From NCBI RefSeq assembly GCF_037038585.1, contig NC_092523.1, forward strand, positions 33,705,501 through 33,769,500: a stretch of 64,000 nucleotides of DNA. Direction: 5' to 3'. Origin of the DNA: Patagioenas fasciata. Its lineage: Eukaryota > Chordata > Aves > Columbiformes > Columbidae. The notes beneath the pieces were generated by a model that did no database searches, was not told the DNA's origin, and was given only the letters and a program-made list of their open reading frames with translations. Positions 15,001-24,455 of the stretch are shown here, piece by piece. Every line of letters begins with the position of its first letter. The stretch's first letter is position 1. A program made the position numbers and the translations under genes.

Positions 15001-16883
15001 TTACTCTTCAGAGGTATGCTATAACATCTGAAACACAACATTTTAAGGATCAGAGGGAAATGTCACCTATGGGGTACAGTGATGCTGAGAAATACACAAC
15101 TCACAGCTCCTTACAAAAGGAATGAAGTTTAAATAAAGATACAACAAACCAAACAGTGCTGGGTCACATTAAACTGAGAAAAGTCAAGCAAACATGAATG
15201 GGTTGTGCTTCACTTACAGTCTTACAAACTACATCCAGTAAACATCCTTCAAACAATGATAACTTTAATCTACTTTTCTAAATACACAGTGTACATATTT
15301 TCTGTAGACACACATAAAACCAGAGAGTATACTTCTGCTCTTGAGCAATTTTTTTAATTCTTTTCTGTCTATCTATATGGTTTCTATACAGTTTGGAAGA
15401 TCAGTTTCAAAATTAAAATTCAGTTAAGGAAGAGTAATTAGTCAAATTTCTATAAGGATTTTGCTGTTCTGCATAGGTCTTTAAATACAGACATACAGGA
15501 CACTCCAAGAAACTTAAGATGGAAATAAAGTTAAAAAATTAAAAATAACAGAAGGTAACTTCAGGGACTTCTTAAATCAACTGTTCAAGCAGTAAATAAT
15601 TGCTACAAACTGTTATTTTTTTCACAGCAAAGGATGTATCTGAACAATGTATCATGGTTTTGCCTCTGTTATCCAATAATCAATCCTAACTGCTGCAACT
15701 ATCTCCTTTATTCATGGGTACAGTGTATGGATCTGTAGCCCAAAAACCATCTACATAAGCATTTGCAAGTCTGCTTGGTCAGTCTCCTCGTATTAGTCAC
15801 AGTAGTCACTTAGGTCACACACTGCGATTTGTTGTCTTGTTGGATTACTTGATTTTTTTTAGAAAAGGAGTTTAATAAAAAACAATAAGCAATAATTAAG
15901 AGCAAATGGTGTTGTATCTACTAGCTATTTTGAATGTGAAAATCAGATATGTTTGAACCAATTTACATTTTGAAAACTTAATAAGTTAGATGGACTTTTT
16001 ACCTGAGGAGAAAGAATATATTGTCTAGTCTTTGGAAAATATTTATTCCTACTTAGGATTAACCTATGGATAGAAAGTCTGCAGATATTACTATTTGTAC
16101 AAATGAAGCATGCCTAACATTCATTTTTCCCTTCAGAAATCCTGTACTGGGTAGAATCATGTTCTTGAGCTACTGTGAAGTCTGTGCTGCTCAGTGACAC
16201 TCTTCAGCCTTAAAGATCTTCCTTCTAATTAAACTTTATATTTGCAACTGGATGCAGACATGTTTTCCTGCTTTCAGTTATATGAAGTTAGTAATTCAAT
16301 GGCTATATGCACATTAATTTACCTATAACTTAATGGAATTTGCCTACCCAGTTTCAATTGATACTCACATTTGCAGAGCTCTGCTGAAACTTCATTCACA
16401 TTCCATATATTCTTGCCTGGTGAAAAAATAGTTGCACATGCATGTGATTGCCTCTTTTGGATCCCTTTCAAAGCCTTCTTTAGGAATCTGAATACGCCCT
16501 TCTGTGGGAAAAACTGCAGAAACAAAAAAAGGAATGAAAAACTCTTTAAGACCATCCTTCCTTACAGAAGTTTCTCAGAACTTGATTAAGAGCTTCAGAT
16601 ACAAGGGATCCTAAAAGTGCAAGAAGGATCAAAGCCCCCAGCATCAAAACATTAAGGTTTCACCTTTCACTGTACCTCCTACTCTACAGCCATTGGTGTA
16701 GAAACAGTAAAGCACAGAGAGGGAGGAGATGCAACTCTGGGAAAGACATTTAAAGGAAATTCCACTGTGGAGAGAGCCTGACAGAAAGGTCATCCACCTT
16801 GTACTATTTTTCTGCTTTGATCCCTGCTGGGAAAACATGCACCTTTCACTTTCTCAATGTCTGCCATCCCAGAGAAACTGCAG
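1..16883. other. Gene-poor AT-rich intergenic region upstream of FAT1
   Basis: I see no supportable gene in this stretch. Open frames are all under about 120 codons, use no recognisable domain, overlap freely on both strands and are interrupted at the density expected for AT-rich DNA. Homopolymer tracts are present: A-runs at 4682-4695, 9325-9338 (followed by a short GA run) and about 10061-10075, and a T-run at 11341-11355. I recognised no CR1 or LTR ends here, so any repeats are too old to see by eye. Conserved noncoding elements for the neighbouring developmental gene could lie here, but that cannot be judged from one sequence. Confidence 0.7.
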
Positions 16884-16888
16884 AGTAT

Positions 16889-18209
16889 TGTGGTGGGTGC
16901 ACTCGAATCCCCCCCAGCCAAACCAGCAGCAGTTTGGTCCAGGCTCCAGGGGAGGTGAGGGCCTGAGCCGCAGCCAGGCCAAGAACTCCTTCCAGGAGAC
17001 CCAGAGGGAAGCAGAGCGGCACACTGAACACTGGCGGCTTGTGGACGCAGGGAGTCTCGTGCAGACTTTTCCTACTGTATGCAATTTGACTACGCGTCAA
17101 CCACTTCATTCTATAAATACAACAGCTTGGATGAGCCCACTTTTAGATCTTCTTGCTTAATAAGAGAACTGTATGCCAATGGTTTTACTACTCAGAGGTC
17201 AGTGGATGAGCCAAATTCAAGTTCAATATTAGTCGTTTAGCTTAAGTAGATGCACACCAAATGTAATGGATTATTTAGAGATAGAAGGTTGTATGATTGT
17301 TAATATACTCTTTGATTTATGTTACTTAGTAGACTAGATTTGCTAAAATTTTAAGCTTGTATTTAACAAAAGCAACTGCGGACTACATTAAATACCTGCA
17401 AGATAAAGTTTAGCTTGCATTTTGCTGGGAAAAATGGAATTGACTGGGAAAAAAACAATGCAAGTCTAACGCAGAGACATTACCAACATCTGCAAAGCGT
17501 GGCCTATTTTTACACTTCGCTGAGAAGAAAGGATTTATCCAGACAAAGCGGCACCTTCAAGGATATGGACCTAAAACAATGTCAACAACTGAACAAAACA
17601 GAGGCCCACGTGGAGTCAGGGTAAAAGGGTCCAATGGGGAGCAAAGGACCTGGTGGTGAAATTTTTCTATTGGACTGGATCTTGGTGTGAATGATCTGTA
17701 AAGATATAAAAGTTTGTAGTTTTCTATGCTTGGGCGGACCTCTGCACAGGTACCCAGCTTGAGCCAGCGCTTCTGCTATTCTACTCCGTTATATTTTTTT
17801 ATTTTCTGAGAATTTTGTTTCCTGGAAGTCTGCTTTGCATGCAGTTACGGGTCTCCCCTGAAAGTTTCCCTTCAGAGCTCTAAGTACAGGCTCCGGAGTG
17901 AACAGCTATCAGGGGAAGAAGAATCCCGAACATTTGCATTGCAATGGACATAAGCCTCGCCTGAAAGTTTGCCTCTAGAGCTTCAAAACACAGCCCCTGG
18001 AGAGAACAGTTATCAGGGAAAGAAGATACCTGAAAGTTTGCTTACAGGCACCTGCAGAGAAGGTAAGCAGCATTTGGCTTGGTATATCTCCCCCATGCAG
18101 TAAATAGAAGAGCAAACCCACCACCAAACTCTTTAATGTCGCGCTTCTCTTTAAGTAATCTAAACATTGTTCTGCAGCAAGCAGAACCATAAATTACACC
18201 CCCGTGACA
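16889..18209 (+). mobile_element. Solo LTR of an endogenous retrovirus (about 1.3 kb)
   Basis: The segment begins TGTGGTGGGTGC and ends CCCCCGTGACA, so it has the TG...CA ends of an LTR with partly matching inverted termini. It is flanked by an identical 5-bp direct repeat, AGTAT, at 16884-16888 and 18210-18214, the mark of an integration event. A GC-rich head (about 16900-17060) contrasts with the AT-rich surroundings. TATA-like boxes lie at 17112-17119 (TATAAATA) and 17705-17712 (TATAAAAG) on the + strand, which sets the orientation. An internal tandem repeat fills 17821-18062. There is no second LTR and no gag, pol or env, so this is a solo LTR left by recombination. A 5-bp duplication fits ERVL-type elements, but I cannot name the family. 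Small open frames across it are not genes. Confidence 0.65.
17821..18062 (+). repeat. Imperfect tandem repeat inside the solo LTR
   Basis: Four successive units start with the same motif, roughly CCTGRAAGTYTSCYT, at 17821, 17857, 17960 and 18029. The spacings are 36, 103 and 69 bp, and the last unit is partial. The two longer units also share an AGAGCT core, a GGAG.GAACAG.TATCAGGG core and an AAGAAGA end. This is the pattern of repeated regulatory modules in retroviral LTRs, placed downstream of the TATAAAAG box at 17705. The function is inferred only. Confidence 0.6.
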
Positions 18210-18214
18210 AGTAT

Positions 18215-19783
18215 CTGGAGCTGCAAAAGAATTGTGTGATCTATATGTACACATACACAAACACACTCAAACATACCGAAAGCATAAATCACCAGACACA
18301 ATGATTTATTCACTGTGAAGTCATACTCTGCTAAATCGATAAGTTACCACTGTGTAACCAAAGTAAATTTCACTCATCATGGACAATTCATATCTATTGT
18401 GTTTGGCAGGTTTTTGTCAAAAAGTAATTGAAAAAAGGATTGTATATTATGCATGAATAGTATTGTAAACATCACAGACTATATAATGTGAAAGACAACT
18501 TTAAAATTTTAGTTTTGAACCACAGCATATTGGGTGCAGTGAAAGAAGTCGAAGTATTTGGTCGTTAGATTAAAATTTTCATTAGAAAAGTAGGTTTATT
18601 TTATGCTTCCTTTTATACCTAGATCAAAGAAGCTTGTGATGTGCCTCATGATTCTAAATAATGTTATGTCTGTCCCCAAGGTCTTCACATATCCCAAGGG
18701 AACTGGCAGTATACATCAATTGCTGTATAGGTGTAAAGTATAATAAATGGATCGTGGTATACCAGCTATTATAAATTATATCTCCTCATGTTTTACTGAT
18801 TGGTATGAGAGAGCATCTGTATTGACTTACAAATGATGCTCAGGGAAGTGCATACATGTTCTACCTGCTTATGAGCTGAATTACTGAAAAGCCCTTGGAA
18901 GATGAGTGCTCCTCAGGCTCTACACGGCATAAATAACTATGAAGAGGTCAGTTGTAGCATGCTTTAACCTCTTTCCTGATGCTTGAACTGTAGGTGTCTG
19001 CATTTTTGCATTGGGAAGTAGTGAAGGAAAAACAAACAACTGTTCATACATTGTTATTAATCATTTACAGTGAAGTAACTATTCCACATTTGTATGAGCT
19101 AAATCTGTCCAATGTGCAATTAATTAGATGTGAGGATCAAAGCTGCTTGTTCCTTTTGATGCATTATTTTTATAATATATTTTTAAATGTTCTGTCTTTT
19201 CATGCCAGCAAAGAATAATAGAATGACATGTGACATGTGAATATAGATGTTCACACTGAGTTAATACGACACATGCAGAGGTTGAAGCTAAACAAGAACT
19301 TCTGCGCTAATTTATTCCTTTGGTAATTTACAGAAAATTATGGTAAAAAAGACCATTCAGAAGGACATACTTTTATTTCTATGGACTCAGTTTGTGGGTT
19401 AGGACTGTCAAGGCCATTTGAAGGACAAAGTTACTCTGTGTGAAAATTAAATAAACAACTGGATATTCACGTAATCTCTAGAGTTTGTTTGTTGGGGGGG
19501 TGTTGTAGGTTTTTTTGTGTTTCTGTTTTATTCTGGTTTGGGCTTTTTTTTTTTGCCAAGGAACTTAAAACATCATAGCTTTATTGCTGTCCTGTCTTTT
19601 TAATATCAAGGAAAGGGCACATTGGTCCAAGTGGTTCTCATTATATGCCTGGAACATGATTACAGAAAATCCCTTCATGGCAGTTCTTCCTTTGCAGGCC
19701 CAGGGATGTGTTTTGGAGGGCAGAAAGTCCTGATTTAAGAACAATCTATTTCTACCTTAGCTATTAAAAGAAGAGTACAAGAA
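18215..19783. other. Intergenic, nothing recognised
   Basis: The DNA is AT-rich and without a supportable gene. It contains short T- and G-rich runs at about 19484-19555. I identified no repeat ends here. Confidence 0.6.
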
Positions 19784-19832
19784 TGGTCATAACAGGTCCA
19801 TCTGTTCCAGTATTGTGTGCTCTAAGTGTGGG

Positions 19833-19869
19833 CAACAGAGGTGCCTTGGGAAGAACATTAATATCAAGT
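19833..19869 (+). repeat. Left copy of a 37-bp direct repeat flanking the CR1
   Basis: It starts CAACAGAGGTGCC and ends AACATTAATATCAAGT. Counted by eye, it matches 20352-20388 at 32 of 37 positions with no gaps. Its place directly against both CR1 ends suggests a target-site duplication. Confidence 0.7.
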
Positions 19870-20351
19870 GGCAGCCAAACCTCTGGGCCCACAGTCCAAC
19901 TGTAGGGGAGTCAGTGTAATGTAAGAGACTAATACTGGGGCCAGTGTTGTTTAAAACTTTCATTAATGACCTGAACATTCCTTATGTGAGGAGAGGCTGA
20001 GAACTGGGAGTGTTTTGCCTGGAAAAAAGAAGGTTTGAAGGATCTTATCAGTGTGTATAAGTATCATATGAGAAGGTAAGAAGATGAGGGAGGCTGATTC
20101 CTCTCAGTAGTGCCCAATGACAGGACAAAAGGCAACAGGCACAAATCAAATTCCCTCTGAACATAAGAAACACTTTTTTATTATGAAGATCATCAAACAC
20201 TGGCATGGGATGTTCTGAGAGGTCATGAAGATATTCAAAACAGAAATGGACACTGTCCTGGGCAAACAGCTCTAGGTGACCCTGCCTGAACAGAGGGGTT
20301 AGACCAGATGATCTCACTTCAGCTACTCAGTGACTCTGTGTGATTCTGTGA
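19870..20351 (+). mobile_element. CR1 LINE fragment (truncated 3' portion)
   Basis: The 5' part translates in one frame to LGPVLFKTFINDL, matching the reverse-transcriptase motif of CR1 LINEs (usual form LGPVLFNIFINDL). From about 19990 the sequence is the typical CR1 3' end: GAGAGGCTGAGA, AGTGCCCAATGACAGGACAA, the CTCTAGGTGACCCTGCCTGA block, TTAGACCAGATGATCTC, and a terminal TGATTCTGTGA. The stretch between the RT motif and the 3' end is much shorter than in intact CR1, so the copy is internally deleted as well as 5' truncated. It is inactive. Near-identical 37-bp sequences flank it. Confidence 0.85.
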
Positions 20352-20388
20352 CAACAGAAATGCCTAAGGAAGAACATTAATATAAAGT
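20352..20388 (+). repeat. Right copy of the 37-bp direct repeat flanking the CR1
   Basis: It starts CAACAGAAATGCC and ends AACATTAATATAAAGT, directly after the CR1 terminal ATTCTGTGA. The partner is 19833-19869. The sequence after this copy continues the older host repeat. Confidence 0.7.
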
Positions 20389-20463
20389 AAGCACATAGGG
20401 ATATTTCTCCTGAACACTCATCTAACACTTTGTCTAGTGAATTTCTTTCAGCCAGAAGTGGTG

Positions 20464-22578
20464 TTTTGATATTTAGCAGAACAGTCATAAATTTCAGAGT
20501 TTCCTCTCAAATTATTCTCTCTTGTTTTCTTCTTCTACTATTCAGCCAGTGATTAAATAGTTAACACTCTGAAGAGGCATTAATTTCAGCCAGTTTGCAC
20601 ACTCACAAGAACCACTGAGTTATTTCAGATTAATATTTTTTATATTATCCCTGCAATCTGTCAATGTCGTTAGGGTCTAATATCATTTACAGCTGTTGAT
20701 AGATGAGTTCAGTGGCAACTCACCATTTGCATTAACTTTTTGAATGAGGTAAGTGCTTAACTTACTGTGGAACTCCTGAAAACACCTGTAAGCATTTAAC
20801 TGTATTTTCTGTCACACCTTACCGTTGGACAGCAGTTCCTCATATCTTAGATAATCACATGCTGGAAGGTAACACAGGAAACTGCACTTACTTGCTGAGG
20901 CAGCCCAGTTCAATTGCTACCTTTGCATATTTCCTTTTTAAGTTGTATCATAAGTGGCACTTGATATTGTGCTATGTTTGTGTCAATAGCCCTTAATTTA
21001 CTAAATCTCTTTAGGATCTTTTATAGTACAGCTAAACTTTATCAACCTCCAAGCTTGCAACTTTTTTCACTCAAATGTTCTTATTTCAAGAAAATTATCA
21101 CATAATCTAAAAAAATGCCATAGGGGTTAATATAGAATAATTTTCAGTAGCCATATCTTGAGACACAGGTTCTCAGAGAGTTGATGAGAGCTGCTCTTTG
21201 CTCTTCAGTCTTTGTTTTTTTCAATGATATCCCCCTTCAAGTCTCCAGCCCCCAAACCATAAACTGTCAGTATACTATTACACTGCAATAGCACTTTACC
21301 TTCCTAAATGATGGTCATATATGCTTTCCCAAGGCTTGAGAGTAAAAAATTTGAGGCCATTCACCAGGTTCATTCTTACATAGCAGTTTTAAAAGTAGGT
21401 GCAGTCACCACTATTTCTACTACTCAGGATCAGGCATAGCACCAGTAGTAACAGCTAAATTAAATATAGCAACATGCAGTTGTTTCTGATGCTGTCTCAT
21501 ATAAAATGGTAATTATTGTTTTTCTGACTTTATTGACCTATTTTTGATGCCTCAGTGCTTCAAAACTAATAATTTAAAATATGGCACTTAGGTGCTTGAA
21601 TATCAATAGCACTTAGTAATATTTTGGCATCAAAGTAATTAAAAAATGGGACTCAGGCATGTTAATAAAGGTTCTCCTTTGTGTTCCTCTTCCTCAGGTA
21701 TGAAATGAATATACTAAAACCTTCTAACCACAAAGTGTTTTTATAAAAAGAAACAAACTTAAGTCGTGAAGTAAACAATGGTTATATGACAATGTAAGAT
21801 GGCAAGTACATAGACTTTTAGCACTGAATATTGAGCTAGATCAATTATATGAGTCATATGACAGTTTCACAATAAAATGTCTTATATTAGAAGCTTTGCT
21901 ACACTTTTTATTTCTCTTCTGCAAAGGAAATTAAGCTCAAATGCCAATAGTGTCCAATGGTATGCTACCGAAATGCATTTATTTTATCTAATTAGCTAAT
22001 GAATTTAAAAGTTTGGTTCATAAATCTTGCTGTTTACAGTCAGCTAAAGGAAATAACCAAAATGTGAGCTTCTCTTGCCCAGGTAACCTTTTTCTGTCCT
22101 ACATGTTTTCCTAAAACCATGCAGAAGTCTTGAAACACCATCAGAGAGTCCATTCATCTGAGAGCAATGAAGAAGAGCATTTCATGACCATGGATCTAGA
22201 AAGAACAATGTCACGACAGAAAATGAAATAAAACAGCTGGAAATGGGCTTCTCAATAAATTGAAGGCCTTATTCATATTTATCACATTTAGAAAAAAAAA
22301 TTATAAAAGAAATAGAATATATCAATCTAGATGTCATTAAAAGAATCAAATAAAAACAGCTTACAAAGAGGAAACTTTTCTACTCTGTGACCTAATAGAT
22401 TTATCCAGCCACCAGTCTGTATCTGTCTATTTTGCTTATACACACACACACACATTATGAAATCTTTGGAGCAGGAATTTTTTATTATGTACACAGAATT
22501 CAAGAAAAATTGTCCCTGAACAGTGAATCTAAGCTAGTTTTATAGCAATACTTGATAACAGCAACAATAATACACTTT
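20464..22578. other. Intergenic, nothing recognised apart from a short CA run
   Basis: The DNA is AT-rich with no supportable coding region. A (CA)7 microsatellite lies at 22441-22454. No repeat termini were recognised. Confidence 0.6.
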
Positions 22579-22583
22579 AAGAT

Positions 22584-23248
22584 TGTCCTGGTTTTGTTAA
22601 AAAACAAGTTTCTCTTTTAGTGAATTTTGCCTGTCAGCTAAAGCCTTCATATTAGCTGCATTTTCCTGGAGAACCAGACACGTTTTGGTAAACCTAGCAA
22701 TGGAATGCAAATTTATTGATAAGTACGGATGGACATCTCGTGAGAGAGGCAACAAGAAACCAGTGACCAAGAGACTGACCAACTGTGTATAACATTCCAT
22801 TCACGTGAATACATCATATAAAAGTGGGAGATCATGAGGATCTCGTTCCTTTTTGCCTTTTTCCCTTTGCCCTTTTTTCTCATGGCTGACATTAGGAGAG
22901 GACCTTGCTGGTTGTCCCTGCGAACGGAGGCCTAGTGAGAGACTGAATACAGCTCCAGTTGGCTACAGAGTCTAATCCAGGGCTTTGGGTGCTGGCTCTG
23001 CAGTTGCTGAGACTTTCAAGATTGGTTTTGTATATTTTGTACTATTTTCTCTATTCTTATTAGTAGCATTAGTAAAACATCTTTAATTTTTCCAACTCTC
23101 TTCTCTCTGTCCTTCTTTCCCTCCCGATCGCCTGTCCTGAGTGGGAAGGGGGGAGAGGGAGGGGCAAAAGAGGGAAGTGGGGGGAGAGGAGGTTAACAAT
23201 ACATCTGCCAGGGTTTGATTGTCATCCCTGCAATCTCAACCCTCGACA
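22584..23248 (+). mobile_element. Solo LTR, avian ERVL-like (665 bp)
   Basis: It starts TGTCCTGGTTTTG and ends CTCAACCCTCGACA, with a perfect 5-bp target-site duplication AAGAT at 22579-22583 and 23249-23253. A TATAAAAG box lies at 22817-22824 and an AGTAAA poly(A)-signal-like hexamer at 23071-23076, both on the + strand and in LTR order. A G/A-rich 3' end (about 23130-23190) precedes the terminus. The ends and the ATTCCATTCACGTGA block resemble the element at 29916-30654, so the two are likely related families. No internal retroviral region is present. It is a solo LTR with no coding capacity. Confidence 0.88.
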
Positions 23249-23253
23249 AAGAT

Positions 23254-24148
23254 TTATAGGTCTTTGTTGAGTAGAAATCATGGCAAGTTATAGAACAAAA
23301 GAGGCAACATTAACGTATGTTGTGAATTCGACCAAGAAACCAAGTGTGTTTAAATAAAAGGTGAAGAAAGCAAACTCTTAATTTACTCTAGTTTCTATGG
23401 AAAATAAAATAATTCAAAGAAAGCAAGGGTGGGGTTTGTTGTTTGCTGGTTTGCTTGTTTGATTGTTTTTTTGTTTAAAAAAACCACCAAAACCAAACAA
23501 ACAAACATTCTTGACACATCTATTGTAAGGGGGAGCATACTTACACGTGTTTTTCTATTATTGTCTCTGTTTCAGAATATATACTAGCTAGTGAAAGGCT
23601 CCTCATGGCATTAAGAAGCTAAACAAAATGTTTATTTAATAACAGAATGAAATGCATCCATAAATAAACTACGGACATCTCAGAAGGGACTATATTACAC
23701 AAAACAGCTTGAAAAGGTATTTTAAGATCTTAACCAAAGAGAAAAAGCAGTTAAAAAAAGATCAGTCACTGGATGACTATGTTCCTTTTTAATAACTGTC
23801 TAATTCACAGCTGGAAATCTGAAAGGTGTCTTCTTAACAAATAAATAATGAGAAAGTTTTCCTTCAAGTTGTATGTAACTTTTCTCCTGAATTTACTTTC
23901 ATCAAAAATCAGTCTGTATTTTTCTACAGTTTAAGATTATGGTAAACATTTTTTTTGATCTTCACTTTTGCTTAGGGTCCAATCCTGCAACATCTGTTTA
24001 CACTGAGTTTTGCTTGCGGAAGCAGTTTTGTTCCATAGTAGTTACAGACTTTCTCCTTATATTTAACCAGGTATCTTTTGAAAAGAACAATCATCTGCAG
24101 TCTGTGAGTAGCCTGGGAAACTCAAGTCCTTGATGCACAGAGCAAACA
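23254..24148. other. Intergenic, one inverted repeat only
   Basis: No gene is seen. The only structure noted is the GTTTG/CAAAC inverted repeat at 23449-23506, listed separately. Confidence 0.6.
23449..23506. repeat. GTTTG/CAAAC imperfect inverted repeat
   Basis: A GTTTGCTTGTTTGATTG arm is followed by a T-run and an A-run, then an AACCAAACAAACAAAC arm. The arms can pair with few mismatches around an AT-rich centre. It could extrude as a hairpin. It may also simply be two adjacent low-complexity tracts of opposite strand sense. Confidence 0.5.
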
Positions 24149-24455
24149 TAGAATCATAAAATCATTGTGGTTGGAAAAGATTCTCAAGATCATAATTTTA
24201 AAAATCTCCAGGAATGGTGACTTAACCACTTCCCTGGGCAGCCCGTTCCAGTGCTTTACAACCCTTTCCATGAAGAATTTTTTCCTAATATCCAATCTAA
24301 ACCTTCCCTGCTGCAAGTTGAGGCCATTTCCTCCTGTCCTATCACTTGTTACTTGGGAAAAGAGACCAACACCCTCCGTGCTACAACCTCCTTTCAGGTA
24401 GTTGTAGACTGTAATAAGGTCTCCTCTCAGGCTCCTCTCTCTGCTGAAACTTTAA
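24149..24455 (-). mobile_element. CR1 LINE 3' fragment, minus strand
   Basis: Read on the + strand it begins CATAGAATCATAAAATCATT and GGTTGGAAAAGATTCTCAAG, the reverse complement of a CR1 3' terminus. The family's usual order follows: CCCTGGGCAGCCCGTTCCAG, CTTTCCATGAAGAATTTTTT, CCTAATATCCAATCTAAACC, CTTGGGAAAAGAGACC and TAATAAGGTCTCC. It is 5' truncated near 24455. Its 62- and 64-codon minus-strand frames belong to the decayed 3' end and are not genes. Confidence 0.92.

Larger units (their letters stand above)
19784..20463 (+). repeat. Older interspersed repeat, split by a CR1 insertion
   Basis: The left part (19784-19869) contains GTCCATCTGTTCCAGTATTG and CAACAGAGGTGCC. The right part (20352-20463) contains CAACAGAAATGCC, then GTAAGCACATAGGGATATTT and later CAGCCAGAAGTGGTG. 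From memory this order resembles a widespread sauropsid interspersed repeat with a CCATCTAGTCCAGTATTCTG start, but I cannot name it. The two halves read as one element interrupted by the CR1 fragment 19870-20351. Confidence 0.45.

Noticed and set aside
16729..17160. 143-codon frame with overlapping 87- and 76-codon antisense frames
   Set aside because: It crosses the 5' boundary of the solo LTR at 16889 and gains length from the LTR's GC-rich head. No domain.
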